This document shows, piece by piece, positions 7,458 through 15,688 of a stretch of DNA of 32,404 bases. Location of the stretch: the IMG/VR virus record IMGVR_UViG_3300028283_000022, positions 1 through 32,404 of that record; one strand, 5' to 3'. The position numbers were made by a program, and so were the translations under genes. Position 1 is the first letter of the stretch. Each line of letters begins with the position of its first letter. The DNA comes from a virus. The notes beneath the pieces were generated by a model, which saw only the letters and a program-made list of their open reading frames with translations, was not told the DNA's origin and searched no databases.

Positions 7458-8758
7458 AGGTTTGTGGAAAGCTTTGTGAGTTTAACTACTAAGTCTTCTT
7501 CATTCGTGGATAATTCTATCGCATCCTTTATCTTTTGTTCTGAAATCGGTTGCGGGATGTTCTCCAAGGTGCTATCCACTAAATCTTCTAGCATCTGCTG
7601 GTCTTTTGTGTATCGTTTAGCAGTTTTAGCAGATAAAGACAGGTTGGATCCGCTTTTAACCGTTTCTGCACTTGCAACCATTTCGAAATCTTCGGGCTCA
7701 AGGTCATACCTGTCTAACAAATACTTCTGCGTAAATTTCACAATGCCCGCATTAGCTAATTTCACGTCCCTATCTGCTCGCGCTGACTCTAATCCAGTAT
7801 CATCAGACATCACAAAAGATGGGGCGTTACCGGTAAATTGGTTTATCTTCCACAGAGCATTTATTAGTCTTTGTACAGTTGGTGTGATTAACCGAATATC
7901 TGACCTGCGCTTATCACTTCTCACGTCGTTATGAACGCTTGCTGCTGCATACGAACCGCCACTGCTAACATCGCTAGTTAATGTCTGGCCCAAAATTAGT
8001 TTCTGAATACGCCTACACAGCGCATGTTCCAGCTTTTCAAACTCACCAGCAGCACTTGGTGTGATAGCTGAAACATCACCTCCAAGCTCCACTCCGATTA
8101 CAGCCTGATACCCTAGCCTCTGTATTGCTTCAACAAAGCTAACTGGGTCTTGAGACTTTCCGAGAATAAGCGGGTCTGCAAACCTTTCAAGAAAGTTTAC
8201 CCAAAACCTCCAGCCATTAGCACGAAAAAACCATGGCCAATAGGCCCTGGATAGTAAAGCCTCGCCATAAGGATTTCGATATGTTCCGCTTCTAACAGTC
8301 AAGAGGAACTTCAATTCGGTATCGACGTTGATAATCTGTCCAGTTCCGGGAATGGTGAGTTTTAATTGACCGTCACGCATAGGTTCAAACCATTCCATTG
8401 GCTTTTCCTTAACTCCCTCTATTTCTATTTTCCCGCCTTCACCTTCTTTATAAACCGTTTCCAATACCGAGTAACCATATGGAACGGCAGACCATACACC
8501 CCTTAGCACACCGTCAATATGAGGTTCTAATAGACGCCATAGCCATTCTCCCTTCCTGTTATCTGCTCCTTCCAATCGCCAAGGAGTAGCCAAAATGGCA
8601 TCCCTTCTAGTTTCTAATGCTGCCGATATTTCATCATCTGTTTCTAATTTACGAAGCTCATACCTACCCATTCCGAGTTTATTAAGAATAAAATCAGGGT
8701 CAGGTATACGAGTAAGCGCAGATAAAACCTGCTCGATTGCAATTTCACGATAGATCAT
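7454..8758 (-). CDS. Portal protein, DUF935 / Mu gp29-like
   Basis: A 434-aa portal protein of the DUF935 family, which includes Mu gp29. Recognisable blocks: MGRYELRKLETDDEISAALETRRDAILATPWRLEG, VPYGYSVLETVY, WRFWVNFLERFADPLILGK, LGQTLTSDVSSGGSYAAASVHNDVRSDKRRSD and TGLESARADRD. Portal proteins form the dodecameric ring through which terminase pumps DNA into the capsid. Family members are usually about 450-520 aa, so this one is on the short side with a trimmed C-terminus. It starts in an ATGA overlap with the Mor-like gene and its stop overlaps the dnaB start. In other Mu-like phages head-morphogenesis and protease/scaffold genes follow here; none does. Confidence 0.9.
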   Translation of the reverse strand: MIYREIAIEQVLSALTRIPDPDFILNKLGMGRYELRKLETDDEISAALETRRDAILATPWRLEGADNRKGEWLWRLLEPHIDGVLRGVWSAVPYGYSVLETVYKEGEGGKIEIEGVKEKPMEWFEPMRDGQLKLTIPGTGQIINVDTELKFLLTVRSGTYRNPYGEALLSRAYWPWFFRANGWRFWVNFLERFADPLILGKSQDPVSFVEAIQRLGYQAVIGVELGGDVSAITPSAAGEFEKLEHALCRRIQKLILGQTLTSDVSSGGSYAAASVHNDVRSDKRRSDIRLITPTVQRLINALWKINQFTGNAPSFVMSDDTGLESARADRDVKLANAGIVKFTQKYLLDRYDLEPEDFEMVASAETVKSGSNLSLSAKTAKRYTKDQQMLEDLVDSTLENIPQPISEQKIKDAIELSTNEEDLVVKLTKLSTNL

Positions 8759-9108
8759 TTTGTCGCCTTCTGTTTCTTTCTAATTTTCCGAATATATTGC
8801 TCACTTAGCCCGTGCCTCAATGCACATTCTCTCACACTAATACCTCTACTGAGATCAAATTTTATTAGATCCAGCCTCTTTGTTGTTCTCTCCGACTCTT
8901 TACTCTTCAAATAAAAATATTGCGCTGGAAGTGCATTGCATAATTTCACTACCGCAGGCCTACCAATGGCCAAAACTAACTGAGAAGATTTAGCGGGTGT
9001 GCCCGGGATATAAATACTCGTTCCACCAATTCTCTCGTATAACTTTTTTGCGAGATCCTCACCGATAATTGATTCAATATCTTTTTCTATGGACATCGAC
9101 TCGGTCAT
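8755..9108 (-). CDS. Mor-type (Mu middle-operon activator-like) transcription regulator
   Basis: A 117-aa protein resembling the Mor/C activator family: a dimerisation-like N-terminus (IESIIGEDLAKKLYERIGGTSIYIPGTPAKS) and a C-terminal helix-turn-helix (IKFDLSRGISVRECALRHGLSEQYIRKIRKKQ). Mor of phage Mu activates middle transcription by binding next to -35-less promoters. It is embedded by ATGA overlaps between terL and the portal gene, so it is made with the packaging proteins and could act as a timing switch or feedback regulator. I assign the family by pattern; a terminase-associated HTH protein is the alternative. Confidence 0.7.
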   Translation of the reverse strand: MTESMSIEKDIESIIGEDLAKKLYERIGGTSIYIPGTPAKSSQLVLAIGRPAVVKLCNALPAQYFYLKSKESERTTKRLDLIKFDLSRGISVRECALRHGLSEQYIRKIRKKQKATK

Positions 9109-10316
9109 ATTGCGTTGAGTCTCTTTAGAGTTCCAGAAACCTTTGTGCTATTCGTAGACAATGCCATAAACGCATACGACGCAGCATCCACTCCGTCATC
9201 ATGTGCGCTCTCTGGAAAAGAGGTTAGCTCTTCTCTAAACCACGCAGGCACTCTTGCGGGATCATGCCTAACTAGCCTTTGCTCATAACGTGTTAAAAGC
9301 GGCATAAATCGAGTGATTTTATCCTTATCGGGCGATATACCACGCACTGCATAATGAGTGGTTCTAGCTAATTCTTGCACTACTGACGCTTGGTATTGAA
9401 CGCTCTCTACTGCCATGAAAACAGGCTTATGCCTACTCGCCGCTTGCTTGATTCTATTCAACACTTCGTGCATTCCTGCCCGATACCTTTCTACTTCTAC
9501 GATATACACAACACCGCTTTCAGGGTCTCGCGTCATTACCACAATAGCCGTGAAATCGGACGTTTCCCTAGTGCTAATTGCCAAATCAACGCCAAATACA
9601 ACTGGCCATGCTGGATTGGCAATTCCTTCCACGATATATTCATTCTTTACGAGACCAGCACCGAAGGTTACGAACTCAGCATTATACTCTTGCTTGAATA
9701 CTAATTCCGGTAGTTCCTTCTTTTTCAACTCTATTTCTTGTTTGTCGATGTACGGATTAACAGTGGTGGGCATATTAAAAGATTGCCAAGATGGATATTC
9801 TGGATCCAATTCTCTATTGAATAATTCATGAAAGAAATTTAATCCCTTGGGCGTTGATATAAACCAAGCATCACCCCGAAGGTCAGTGAGCGTAGGAGAT
9901 ATTGCGCGTTCCCATGCATCCTTCAAATACCGTGCGTGTGCCGCTTCATCAATTACGATACGCGCATACTTTCGGCCACGGCCTGCATCCACGTCTTCTA
10001 GCGTCCAGAAATCTATTTTCCCGCCAGTAATTAGTTCGATCCTCATTTCCGCGCGATTAGCTTTCTTCACAACAGGTTTGAGAGTGGCGAGCATTTCTTG
10101 CCAAACCTCTAAAAGATATTTATAAGTGGGACTAAAGAAGGCAACTGGCGCACCATCAATAGCTCCCCCTTCTGATAACGTTAGCCATTCCGTAGCGAGC
10201 AAAGTTTTACCAAAACGACGGCCAGCCGCTATCACTTTATAGCGAGCATTGCTTTCTAGTATTTCTATTTGTCCAGAATGAAGGTCAGGGTCTGGAATAA
10301 CAATCTTAGTTTTTAT
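9105..10316 (-). CDS. Terminase large subunit (probable non-ATG start)
   Basis: The packaging ATPase/nuclease. Walker A is GRRFGKT, Walker B IVIDEA, the coupling motif ISTPKG, and the RNase H-like nuclease domain shows FGVDLA, MAVESVQYQ and HDDGVDA acid residues. The first GTG (10235) would begin right at the Walker A strand and omit the adenine-binding segment. The same frame is open upstream and reads KIVIPDPDLHSGQIEILESNARYK, a normal terminase N-terminus with the Q motif. No ATG, GTG or TTG is available there; an ATA at 10314-10316 sits seven bases after GGAG, so I begin there (about 403 aa, normal length). The gene lies four bases after terS and overlaps the Mor-like gene by ATGA. Confidence 0.9.
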   Translation of the reverse strand: MKTKIVIPDPDLHSGQIEILESNARYKVIAAGRRFGKTLLATEWLTLSEGGAIDGAPVAFFSPTYKYLLEVWQEMLATLKPVVKKANRAEMRIELITGGKIDFWTLEDVDAGRGRKYARIVIDEAAHARYLKDAWERAISPTLTDLRGDAWFISTPKGLNFFHELFNRELDPEYPSWQSFNMPTTVNPYIDKQEIELKKKELPELVFKQEYNAEFVTFGAGLVKNEYIVEGIANPAWPVVFGVDLAISTRETSDFTAIVVMTRDPESGVVYIVEVERYRAGMHEVLNRIKQAASRHKPVFMAVESVQYQASVVQELARTTHYAVRGISPDKDKITRFMPLLTRYEQRLVRHDPARVPAWFREELTSFPESAHDDGVDAASYAFMALSTNSTKVSGTLKRLNAI

Positions 10317-10320
10317 GTTT

Positions 10321-10863
10321 TTACTCCAACCTAAACTCTCTTAATTCTGGTTTGAATTCCTGAGGCTTAAAATCTGGCCTTTTCACCACTCCTACGCGCT
10401 CAATTTCAATAACTGGCTTTGCCGCGCCCTCATCCAATCCCCATGCTATTCTCTCTCCTTTTTGCCTAAGAATTAGCATTTCGGCAGTGATCTTTGCATT
10501 CCGCGCATCTTCGTATTCGGATGGTATTCCAAATTTTAATCTATGATCTGACCATTCGCGCTGATGTGTTTTTAATAGATTTGCTGCACGATCTACAGCA
10601 AGATCCAAGAGCCTTTCTGCTTTCTCTGATGAATCACTATCTTTTAAGCCAATCAGCCTTTCTGTTGCCATTTCTCGTATGACGTCAGACAGGCCTTCTT
10701 TTGGCTTGCTTCCCCAGTTCTCTTCTCTTGCTTTATGCACTATCATTGTCTGCGAGATGCCGTATTTTTTAGATAGCTCGCTTAGACCAACACCCACGCT
10801 TCTACTCGCGCGTATTTCTTCCCACTCGTCTCTTGATAGTTTAGATGTCCCTTTGTACGACAT
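10321..10863 (-). CDS. Terminase small subunit-like protein
   Basis: A 180-aa protein with an N-terminal DNA-binding helix-turn-helix (DEWEEIRASRSVGVGLSELSKKYGISQTMIVHKAREENW, residues 12-50), a helical middle rich in charged residues that suits oligomerisation, and a C-terminal tail KRPDFKPQEFKPELREF. Small terminase subunits recognise the packaging start and regulate the large subunit. The gene precedes terL by four bases, the classical order, and begins in a TAATG overlap with the nuclease gene. The HTH plus position make the call likely even though the sequence family is diverse. Confidence 0.8.
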   Translation of the reverse strand: MSYKGTSKLSRDEWEEIRASRSVGVGLSELSKKYGISQTMIVHKAREENWGSKPKEGLSDVIREMATERLIGLKDSDSSEKAERLLDLAVDRAANLLKTHQREWSDHRLKFGIPSEYEDARNAKITAEMLILRQKGERIAWGLDEGAAKPVIEIERVGVVKRPDFKPQEFKPELREFRLE

Positions 10864-11204
10864 TATTTTTCTCCCAATCCAAGGGCTTTCTCAATAAACG
10901 TAATAGCCCTGCCATCTTTTACCATATCTCCCGTCACTCTTATTAGCTTCCAACCCTTTATAGCGGCAGTATTGTACTTTTCGCAATCTCTTTCAAATCC
11001 CAACGCTCGAATATGCCTACCATTCACCCACGTACCACCTTCAATTTCCAGTGCCACTTTCATTTCTGGCCACGCATAATCAAATCGCCACTTTCTTGGA
11101 GGTGCAAATCTATGTTCTCTGAGAAATGGCAACGTTCCAGACTTAGACAGCTGCAAGCTCATTAGATCAGTCAGAGAAAGCCTAGAGCTTATTGTCATGG
11201 TCAA
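10863..11204 (-). CDS. Small PD-(D/E)XK-type endonuclease (Vsr/DUF559-like)
   Basis: A 113-aa protein with the core FDYAWPEMKVALEIEGGTWVNGRH followed by ERDCEKYNTAAIKGWKLIRVTGDMV. This arrangement (Asp on one strand, ExEGG on the next, then a conserved K/W-K-L-x-R-V strand) is that of Vsr/DUF559-like nucleases that many phages carry close to replication genes, often annotated as endonuclease or VRR-like. It may trim or resolve DNA branches before packaging. ATGA overlap with the loader-like gene upstream and TAATG overlap with terS downstream place it at the boundary between replication and packaging. Confidence 0.75.
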   Translation of the reverse strand: MTMTISSRLSLTDLMSLQLSKSGTLPFLREHRFAPPRKWRFDYAWPEMKVALEIEGGTWVNGRHIRALGFERDCEKYNTAAIKGWKLIRVTGDMVKDGRAITFIEKALGLGEK

Positions 11205-11860
11205 TTTGTTCTATGATGCCTACGCATAACAACAGCTATGCTTTTTATGCCGTCTTGCAATATAGACGCATCAAAAACCCTCTTCTCGCTATTTGATAGT
11301 GTGAACATTAAAGGATCTTTCTTGAGTACATCAAATAGGCTGGCGTCTAACGTGAATGCGTATTCTTTTGTGATTAGCTTCTTGATTAGCGCGTCCTTTA
11401 TTGCCGTTGCTCGTTTCTTCGAATCATGTCCAGCAGACACAATCCATTTCACCTTTTCACCCGCAATTACTAACCGCTCGTAGGTGGCCTTAAAAGCCAT
11501 TCGTGCACCAACCACATCCCCAGCATCAAACACGTTCCTAGCCCTATTCCACGCTTTCGCAATCTCACTTGTCCAGATAACCGTGTTGGCCTCATCCGCG
11601 GCTTCAACAGCGATTGCCCACGCCTCGTCCGAATCTGGACTAACACCGGTAATTTTTGGCAACTTATGAAGAATATCCGCAGGCTTTGGCAAATACCTAC
11701 CACGATCTGGATCCGAAACGTGCAGCTTGATTGCTTTCATTAAATCAATTGATCCGTAATCCCCAAAAAATTCTGCGTAAAACATCGCTTTCACATCATC
11801 TACAACATCGTATATCGAGAAAGCGGTTTTGAATATTGAAACCCTGTCATCGCTCGACAC
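11201..11860 (-). CDS. Putative replication (helicase-loader-like) protein
   Basis: A 219-aa mostly helical protein. The segment RGRYLPKPADILHKLPKITGVSPDSDEAWAIAVEAADEANTVIWTSEIAKAWNRARNVFDAGDVVGARMAFKATYERLV matches uncharacterised phage proteins found next to replication genes, and the 'P-x-P-ADI' opening recalls lambda P-type loaders. It starts with GTG (GGGGG upstream) two bases after the large initiator-like gene. Its place between an initiator-like protein and the dnaB-containing part of the operon suggests loading DnaB. No Walker motif is present, so it would not be a DnaC-type ATPase. The function is inferred from context. Confidence 0.65.
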   Translation of the reverse strand: MSSDDRVSIFKTAFSIYDVVDDVKAMFYAEFFGDYGSIDLMKAIKLHVSDPDRGRYLPKPADILHKLPKITGVSPDSDEAWAIAVEAADEANTVIWTSEIAKAWNRARNVFDAGDVVGARMAFKATYERLVIAGEKVKWIVSAGHDSKKRATAIKDALIKKLITKEYAFTLDASLFDVLKKDPLMFTLSNSEKRVFDASILQDGIKSIAVVMRRHHRTN

Positions 11861-11861
11861 C

Positions 11862-14666
11862 TTAACCCCCTAAGCTCGCTTTGAACATTCTCAGATTAAA
11901 CAGACCTCGTTCCATTGCGCCCATTGCGAACGTATCTATCTTCGAGATATCAGATTCAGTAGATAAATTGTTTTGGGCAACGCTATTATTAGCACTCACA
12001 GTGCATTGCTTGTTCTCTGATGCCGTATTTCCAGACTCAACAACATTTCCTTCTTGATCCACGCGCTCTGCGTTCACATCTCTAGCCGCATCGTACCCTT
12101 GCCCCTTCTTTAATTCCATTTCGCTAAGCACTTTCAGCGCATCAATACGTTGCTTGTTCACCTTCTTTTGATGAGTTTCCTTGAAAGACTCATAAGAAGA
12201 TTCGAGTTTCGGATCTTCGGTAACGTTATTATACATTGCCGTCCTAACCCTCTGCGCATTTGATAACAACACTTTCAAGTCATGACCAGTCTTTATAAAG
12301 AACGGGGAATTGTGCTTCAGGTAGAACGCAACCAACGCGGGTGCCTCTTGACCCACATCTTTTGCAAATCGCTTAATCATTGAATGTGACGCAGCATTTC
12401 TAAGAGCTGGCGCATTGTATCGACTGAGATACGCAGCAGCATATGCGTCCCAAGTTTTTTGGCACAATTCAAACAAAACTGGATCCACGCCTTCTTTTAG
12501 TTTCCTAACTCCCTTATTTTTAGTCTCTGCAATAACGTCAGGAGCAGAAAAAACGGTGGAGACCAATTCGAACCCAGACGCCCGCGGTTCCTGCGCTTCC
12601 TGAACAACTGATTGCGTGACAACTTCGGGTTCAACTCGTACCAGAAGATTCTGTTCGACAATATTAACGCCTGCCAGATAGCTATTCATTGCTTCTTTAG
12701 TCGCGCCATCCAACGTCTTCCTTTTTTGTCTGCTCTGCCGTGGTTCTACGACCGCGATAATCTGATCCTCTTCGCTCACGTGTTTATGTGTCAACACTGG
12801 AACTCGGTCAGAATCAATCTGCGTTAGTGAACGAGTGTTCAGATTTACGGCCACGGCAATGACACTACCAATCACATTAAAACCATCGATCGGCTCGGCT
12901 CGTTTCACGCGACGCGATTCTTCCTTTGCCTTTTTTGCCTCTGCCGCTTTCCTTGATTTCTCTTGCACTTTAACAAACGCACGCATTAGCTCTGGGTCGC
13001 CACCAGTGATTCTGATTGCCTTTTCTTCTTCCGTTTCTTCCCTTCCTTGTCCCTTCATAACCTCAGAAACACTCACAACCTCTTGATTTATAACGGGAAT
13101 AGACAACGCTTCCTTGTCCCTTCCTGCCTGCTCGATATCGTTCTGCTCTTGCAGGTCTTTATACGCTTGCATCAAATCTGGATCACCACCTGTAAGCTTG
13201 AATATCTTTTCCTCTTCCGTTTCAAAACCAGTTAGATCGTTTAGGCATGGGTGACGCTGTGGCAAATCGCAGATGCTTTCCTGTCCACTCATCCCATCCG
13301 CAACGCACGCAACCTCTTGATTTACAACATGAATATCGGATGCCTGCTCGTCCCTTCCTCCCAAATCTTCAATCTCCTCGGTAATGGGGATTACGCGCGC
13401 GCGATCTAATTCCATTTTGTTAGTAGCCCCAACAACCTCAACCCGCGGAATTTCACCAACGCCGTTAAACGCGCCTACCGTGCTTTCTGGCGAGTTCTCA
13501 TGGGTACCCGCTACCTTTGCACTACCTCCCACGTCAACAGGTGTTACATCGAACGCTGGCAAGTCACACGCGGGCTCTGAAATCTGCTCAGCCAAGCAAT
13601 CGGGAGTTTCGGCATGAGAGGGGGGATTCGCAACTGGGGGAGAGGCAGTATCTTTTAGACCTAAGACTGGGTTTTGAGTGAGAGAATTGATTTCAACAGC
13701 TAACGGCTCTGGCGAGGCTTCTAAACCATGGCTAACCTCAGGCTTCAAGATTGGGTTGGTCTCTTTAGTAAACGTCAACTGAGAAGATTCTAGGCTGTTA
13801 GAAGCAAGGTGTTGGGACTTGTCAGTGTTCTTCTCTTCAAAACCATCCTTGGACGTTGTTTCCTGTTTGTCTTTCTTGTTTTCACAATCTCTATGGGTAG
13901 TGTCAGGGTTAACACATGTCCGAGTGCTAAGCGTAGCGAGCATCTCGGGAAGTCTTTTGATTGTGCTTGTCAGTTCAAGTACTGCGATCAGTATTGCTTG
14001 TGCGAAAGTTGTTGGCTCGGTGTTGTCAGTTTGCAAAGGTTTTGACTTTGACTTTTCTTTAGTACTTTGACTTTGATCTAAAGGCAAAGAAAAAGACTTA
14101 AGGATGTGGTCCGCTCTTCCGATAACTAAGCGATCCTCTTGGTCATTTTGACCCTGCTCCGTCCTCGTCCCCTCATCCGATTTTAATTCCTCGCAAACCG
14201 TTGATTCAGCAGAAGAAATCAGTGTTCCAACTTGTCCCTTCATCGCTGTTTTTTGTTGTGCTTTGCTCGTCCCTTCCTTGTCCCCTCCTCGTCCCTTCCT
14301 CATTTGAACGGAATAATGCGGAGCTGCGGACGTATCCTTTTTTTCGTCGATGTCGGCAAGAGGTAAGCGGAACACGAAGTCTGCGCCGTCCTCTTCCAGT
14401 CGCTCAACAAGACCAGCACGTCCAAGCTCGTTGATCCTGCTCTCGATGTACTTGCGCGTGCGCTTGACTGGTTTTTTAGTAGAGCCACGAACAGGGGTGA
14501 ACTCGATAGTTTCTTTGAGAGACTGAATGCTCACTCGACGCCTAAAGCCAACTTCTGCGGTCTCGAAGTTAACGTACGGCTTGAGACCAAGAACGTAGAT
14601 CACTTTTGCATCTGCACTCAAACCCTGAGTAGCCCACTGCTCATTTGTGTTTAGATAGGTTCTCAT
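11862..14666 (-). CDS. Large replication-initiator-like protein with internal repeats
   Basis: A 934-aa protein. Residues 1-105 form a winged-helix-like region (WATQGLSADAKVIYVLGLKPYV ... TRKYIESRINELGRAGLVERLEEDGADFVFRLP) as in phage replication initiators. Residues 110-430 are a long, polar, probably disordered linker. Residues 438-506 and 515-566 are two copies of one unit: GRD-x(7)-NQEV, then EEEK-TGGDP-LM-A. A basic helical stretch follows (about 567-590). The C-terminal part (about 750-880: LCQKTWDAYAAAYLSRYNAPALRNAASHSMIKRFAKDVG) resembles a DnaT/initiator C-terminal helical domain. It begins by ATGA overlap with a small gene. No polymerase or helicase motif is seen. Initiation or loader recruitment is inference; the length is far above usual initiators (250-350 aa). 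Confidence 0.75.
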   Translation of the reverse strand: MRTYLNTNEQWATQGLSADAKVIYVLGLKPYVNFETAEVGFRRRVSIQSLKETIEFTPVRGSTKKPVKRTRKYIESRINELGRAGLVERLEEDGADFVFRLPLADIDEKKDTSAAPHYSVQMRKGRGGDKEGTSKAQQKTAMKGQVGTLISSAESTVCEELKSDEGTRTEQGQNDQEDRLVIGRADHILKSFSLPLDQSQSTKEKSKSKPLQTDNTEPTTFAQAILIAVLELTSTIKRLPEMLATLSTRTCVNPDTTHRDCENKKDKQETTSKDGFEEKNTDKSQHLASNSLESSQLTFTKETNPILKPEVSHGLEASPEPLAVEINSLTQNPVLGLKDTASPPVANPPSHAETPDCLAEQISEPACDLPAFDVTPVDVGGSAKVAGTHENSPESTVGAFNGVGEIPRVEVVGATNKMELDRARVIPITEEIEDLGGRDEQASDIHVVNQEVACVADGMSGQESICDLPQRHPCLNDLTGFETEEEKIFKLTGGDPDLMQAYKDLQEQNDIEQAGRDKEALSIPVINQEVVSVSEVMKGQGREETEEEKAIRITGGDPELMRAFVKVQEKSRKAAEAKKAKEESRRVKRAEPIDGFNVIGSVIAVAVNLNTRSLTQIDSDRVPVLTHKHVSEEDQIIAVVEPRQSRQKRKTLDGATKEAMNSYLAGVNIVEQNLLVRVEPEVVTQSVVQEAQEPRASGFELVSTVFSAPDVIAETKNKGVRKLKEGVDPVLFELCQKTWDAYAAAYLSRYNAPALRNAASHSMIKRFAKDVGQEAPALVAFYLKHNSPFFIKTGHDLKVLLSNAQRVRTAMYNNVTEDPKLESSYESFKETHQKKVNKQRIDALKVLSEMELKKGQGYDAARDVNAERVDQEGNVVESGNTASENKQCTVSANNSVAQNNLSTESDISKIDTFAMGAMERGLFNLRMFKASLGG

Positions 14667-14881
14667 TTTCGATAACCCGTAGTTGCGAAAGTGGCGATTG
14701 AATTTGCCACGGTTAGTAGTTCTTGTTTTGTTAGCTTCTCTTCAGCTGCAACATCGATAATCATGTCGACAAATGCAATGAGTGAAGATTCTCTAGTATC
14801 ACCCACATCATTGCTATAGAAACTTGTTTCATTAAAAAAATCGTATTCTTCAGTAGTGAGATGATCGAAATTGTTGTTCAC
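14663..14881 (-). CDS. Small hypothetical protein
   Basis: A 72-aa acidic protein (NNNFDHLTTEEYDFFNETSFYSNDVGD ... AAEEKLTKQELLTVANSIATFATTGYRK), starting with GTG in a GTGA overlap with the gene before and ending in an ATGA overlap with the 934-aa protein gene. It looks like a two-helix protein with an acidic N-terminus. No family was recognised; tight coupling supports it being a true gene. Confidence 0.6.
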   Translation of the reverse strand: MNNNFDHLTTEEYDFFNETSFYSNDVGDTRESSLIAFVDMIIDVAAEEKLTKQELLTVANSIATFATTGYRK

Positions 14882-15102
14882 TGGTTTTGCTCAAAATAAG
14901 CTGCAAGCATGTTTCCAGTTCGTGTTAGCTTTACTTTGATTTTTCTTGTTCCTAGTTTTTGAAAGTACACGATATCTTTGTTTTTAAGGTCTATCAGTAT
15001 CTGGGAGATAGAATCTAGTTTCGGTATATTTATTGTTAGCCCATGATTTTTTATCGATGTCATGAGATTCTTTTCGTTTTGAGAAATATCTTCTACGCGC
15101 AT
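14878..15102 (-). CDS. Small winged-helix-like protein
   Basis: A 74-aa protein: LMTSIKNHGLTINIPKLDSISQILIDLKNKDIVYFQKLGTRKIKVKLTRTGNMLAAYF. The helix-helix-wing pattern ending in KLTRTGNMLA is typical of small winged-helix DNA-binding proteins. Two neighbours upstream share the same ending (xLTxxG...), so three small related proteins may lead this operon. It overlaps both flanking genes by a few bases. The function is probably regulatory or replication-linked, by inference only. Confidence 0.6.
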   Translation of the reverse strand: MRVEDISQNEKNLMTSIKNHGLTINIPKLDSISQILIDLKNKDIVYFQKLGTRKIKVKLTRTGNMLAAYFEQNQ

Positions 15103-15365
15103 AGCTGTATGTACGTAACTTTGTTGCGGCCAAGGCTTGTTATCTGTGCTCTGAAGATTTCGCTAGATTCTGCTCTCACTTGAACGTAGCCCAGCTCTAT
15201 TAGTAGTTTTAGAGCGTTAATTTCTTCTTCGCCTTCGTTTTCTTCTGGAAACCAATGCGAGTCGTACTGTGAAGCCCAGACCCAGCCTTTCCATTGCTTA
15301 TTAAAAAGCAGGTAACGATGTTTTGCGCTAAACTCGAGTAAGAGAAACTCCGAAATCGCGCTCAT
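15093..15365 (-). CDS. Small winged-helix-like protein
   Basis: A 90-aa protein: LLEFSAKHRYLLFNKQWKGWVWASQYDSHWFPEENEGEEEINALKLLIELGYVQVRAESSEIFRAQITSLGRNKVTYI. The opening resembles that of the next gene (FLASFSSTNQYLSF), and both contain a predicted helix ALxxxIxxG followed by beta wing and (T/S)xxG. I read them as paralogues. Its ATG overlaps the stop of the upstream gene (TAATG). No specific family was recognised. Confidence 0.6.
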   Translation of the reverse strand: MSAISEFLLLEFSAKHRYLLFNKQWKGWVWASQYDSHWFPEENEGEEEINALKLLIELGYVQVRAESSEIFRAQITSLGRNKVTYIQLCA

Positions 15366-15664
15366 TAGACAGCCTCGCGAACCAGATAATCGGCAACAGA
15401 GCGAACCAGCTGCGACTTCTTGATTAGCTCTGCGCCTTTCTGCGTTAGAAATACCAAGTGCCTAGCCTCGCCTTCTCCTGCCGTGTGCCTGAACGTGTCC
15501 ACTAACCCTTGGTGAATGGCAACCTCCAGCGCAACAGTGTCGACAACGCCGCGGCTTACGGTAACGTTCCACCGGGCGTCATTGATCTCGTTGTTTTCAT
15601 TCACAGAAAACGACAAATATTGGTTAGTTGACGAAAACGAGGCCAAAAACTCTTCAAGCTGCAT
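15365..15664 (-). CDS. Small winged-helix-like protein, first gene of the operon
   Basis: A 99-aa protein: QLEEFLASFSSTNQYLSFSVNE, then VDTVALEVAIHQGLVDTFRHTAGEGEARHLVFLTQKGAELIKKS. The last block has the typical wing-helix ending of small DNA-binding proteins. A good ribosome site AAGGGA lies eight bases before the ATG. It is the promoter-proximal gene of an operon running to the terminator at 4303. The 18-base repeat TAGGTACTGTAAGGCCAG sits 25 bases upstream, in its leader, and a copy lies within the next gene upstream. Confidence 0.62.
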   Translation of the reverse strand: MQLEEFLASFSSTNQYLSFSVNENNEINDARWNVTVSRGVVDTVALEVAIHQGLVDTFRHTAGEGEARHLVFLTQKGAELIKKSQLVRSVADYLVREAV

Positions 15665-15688
15665 TTTTGTATTCCCTTGTGTTTTGTA

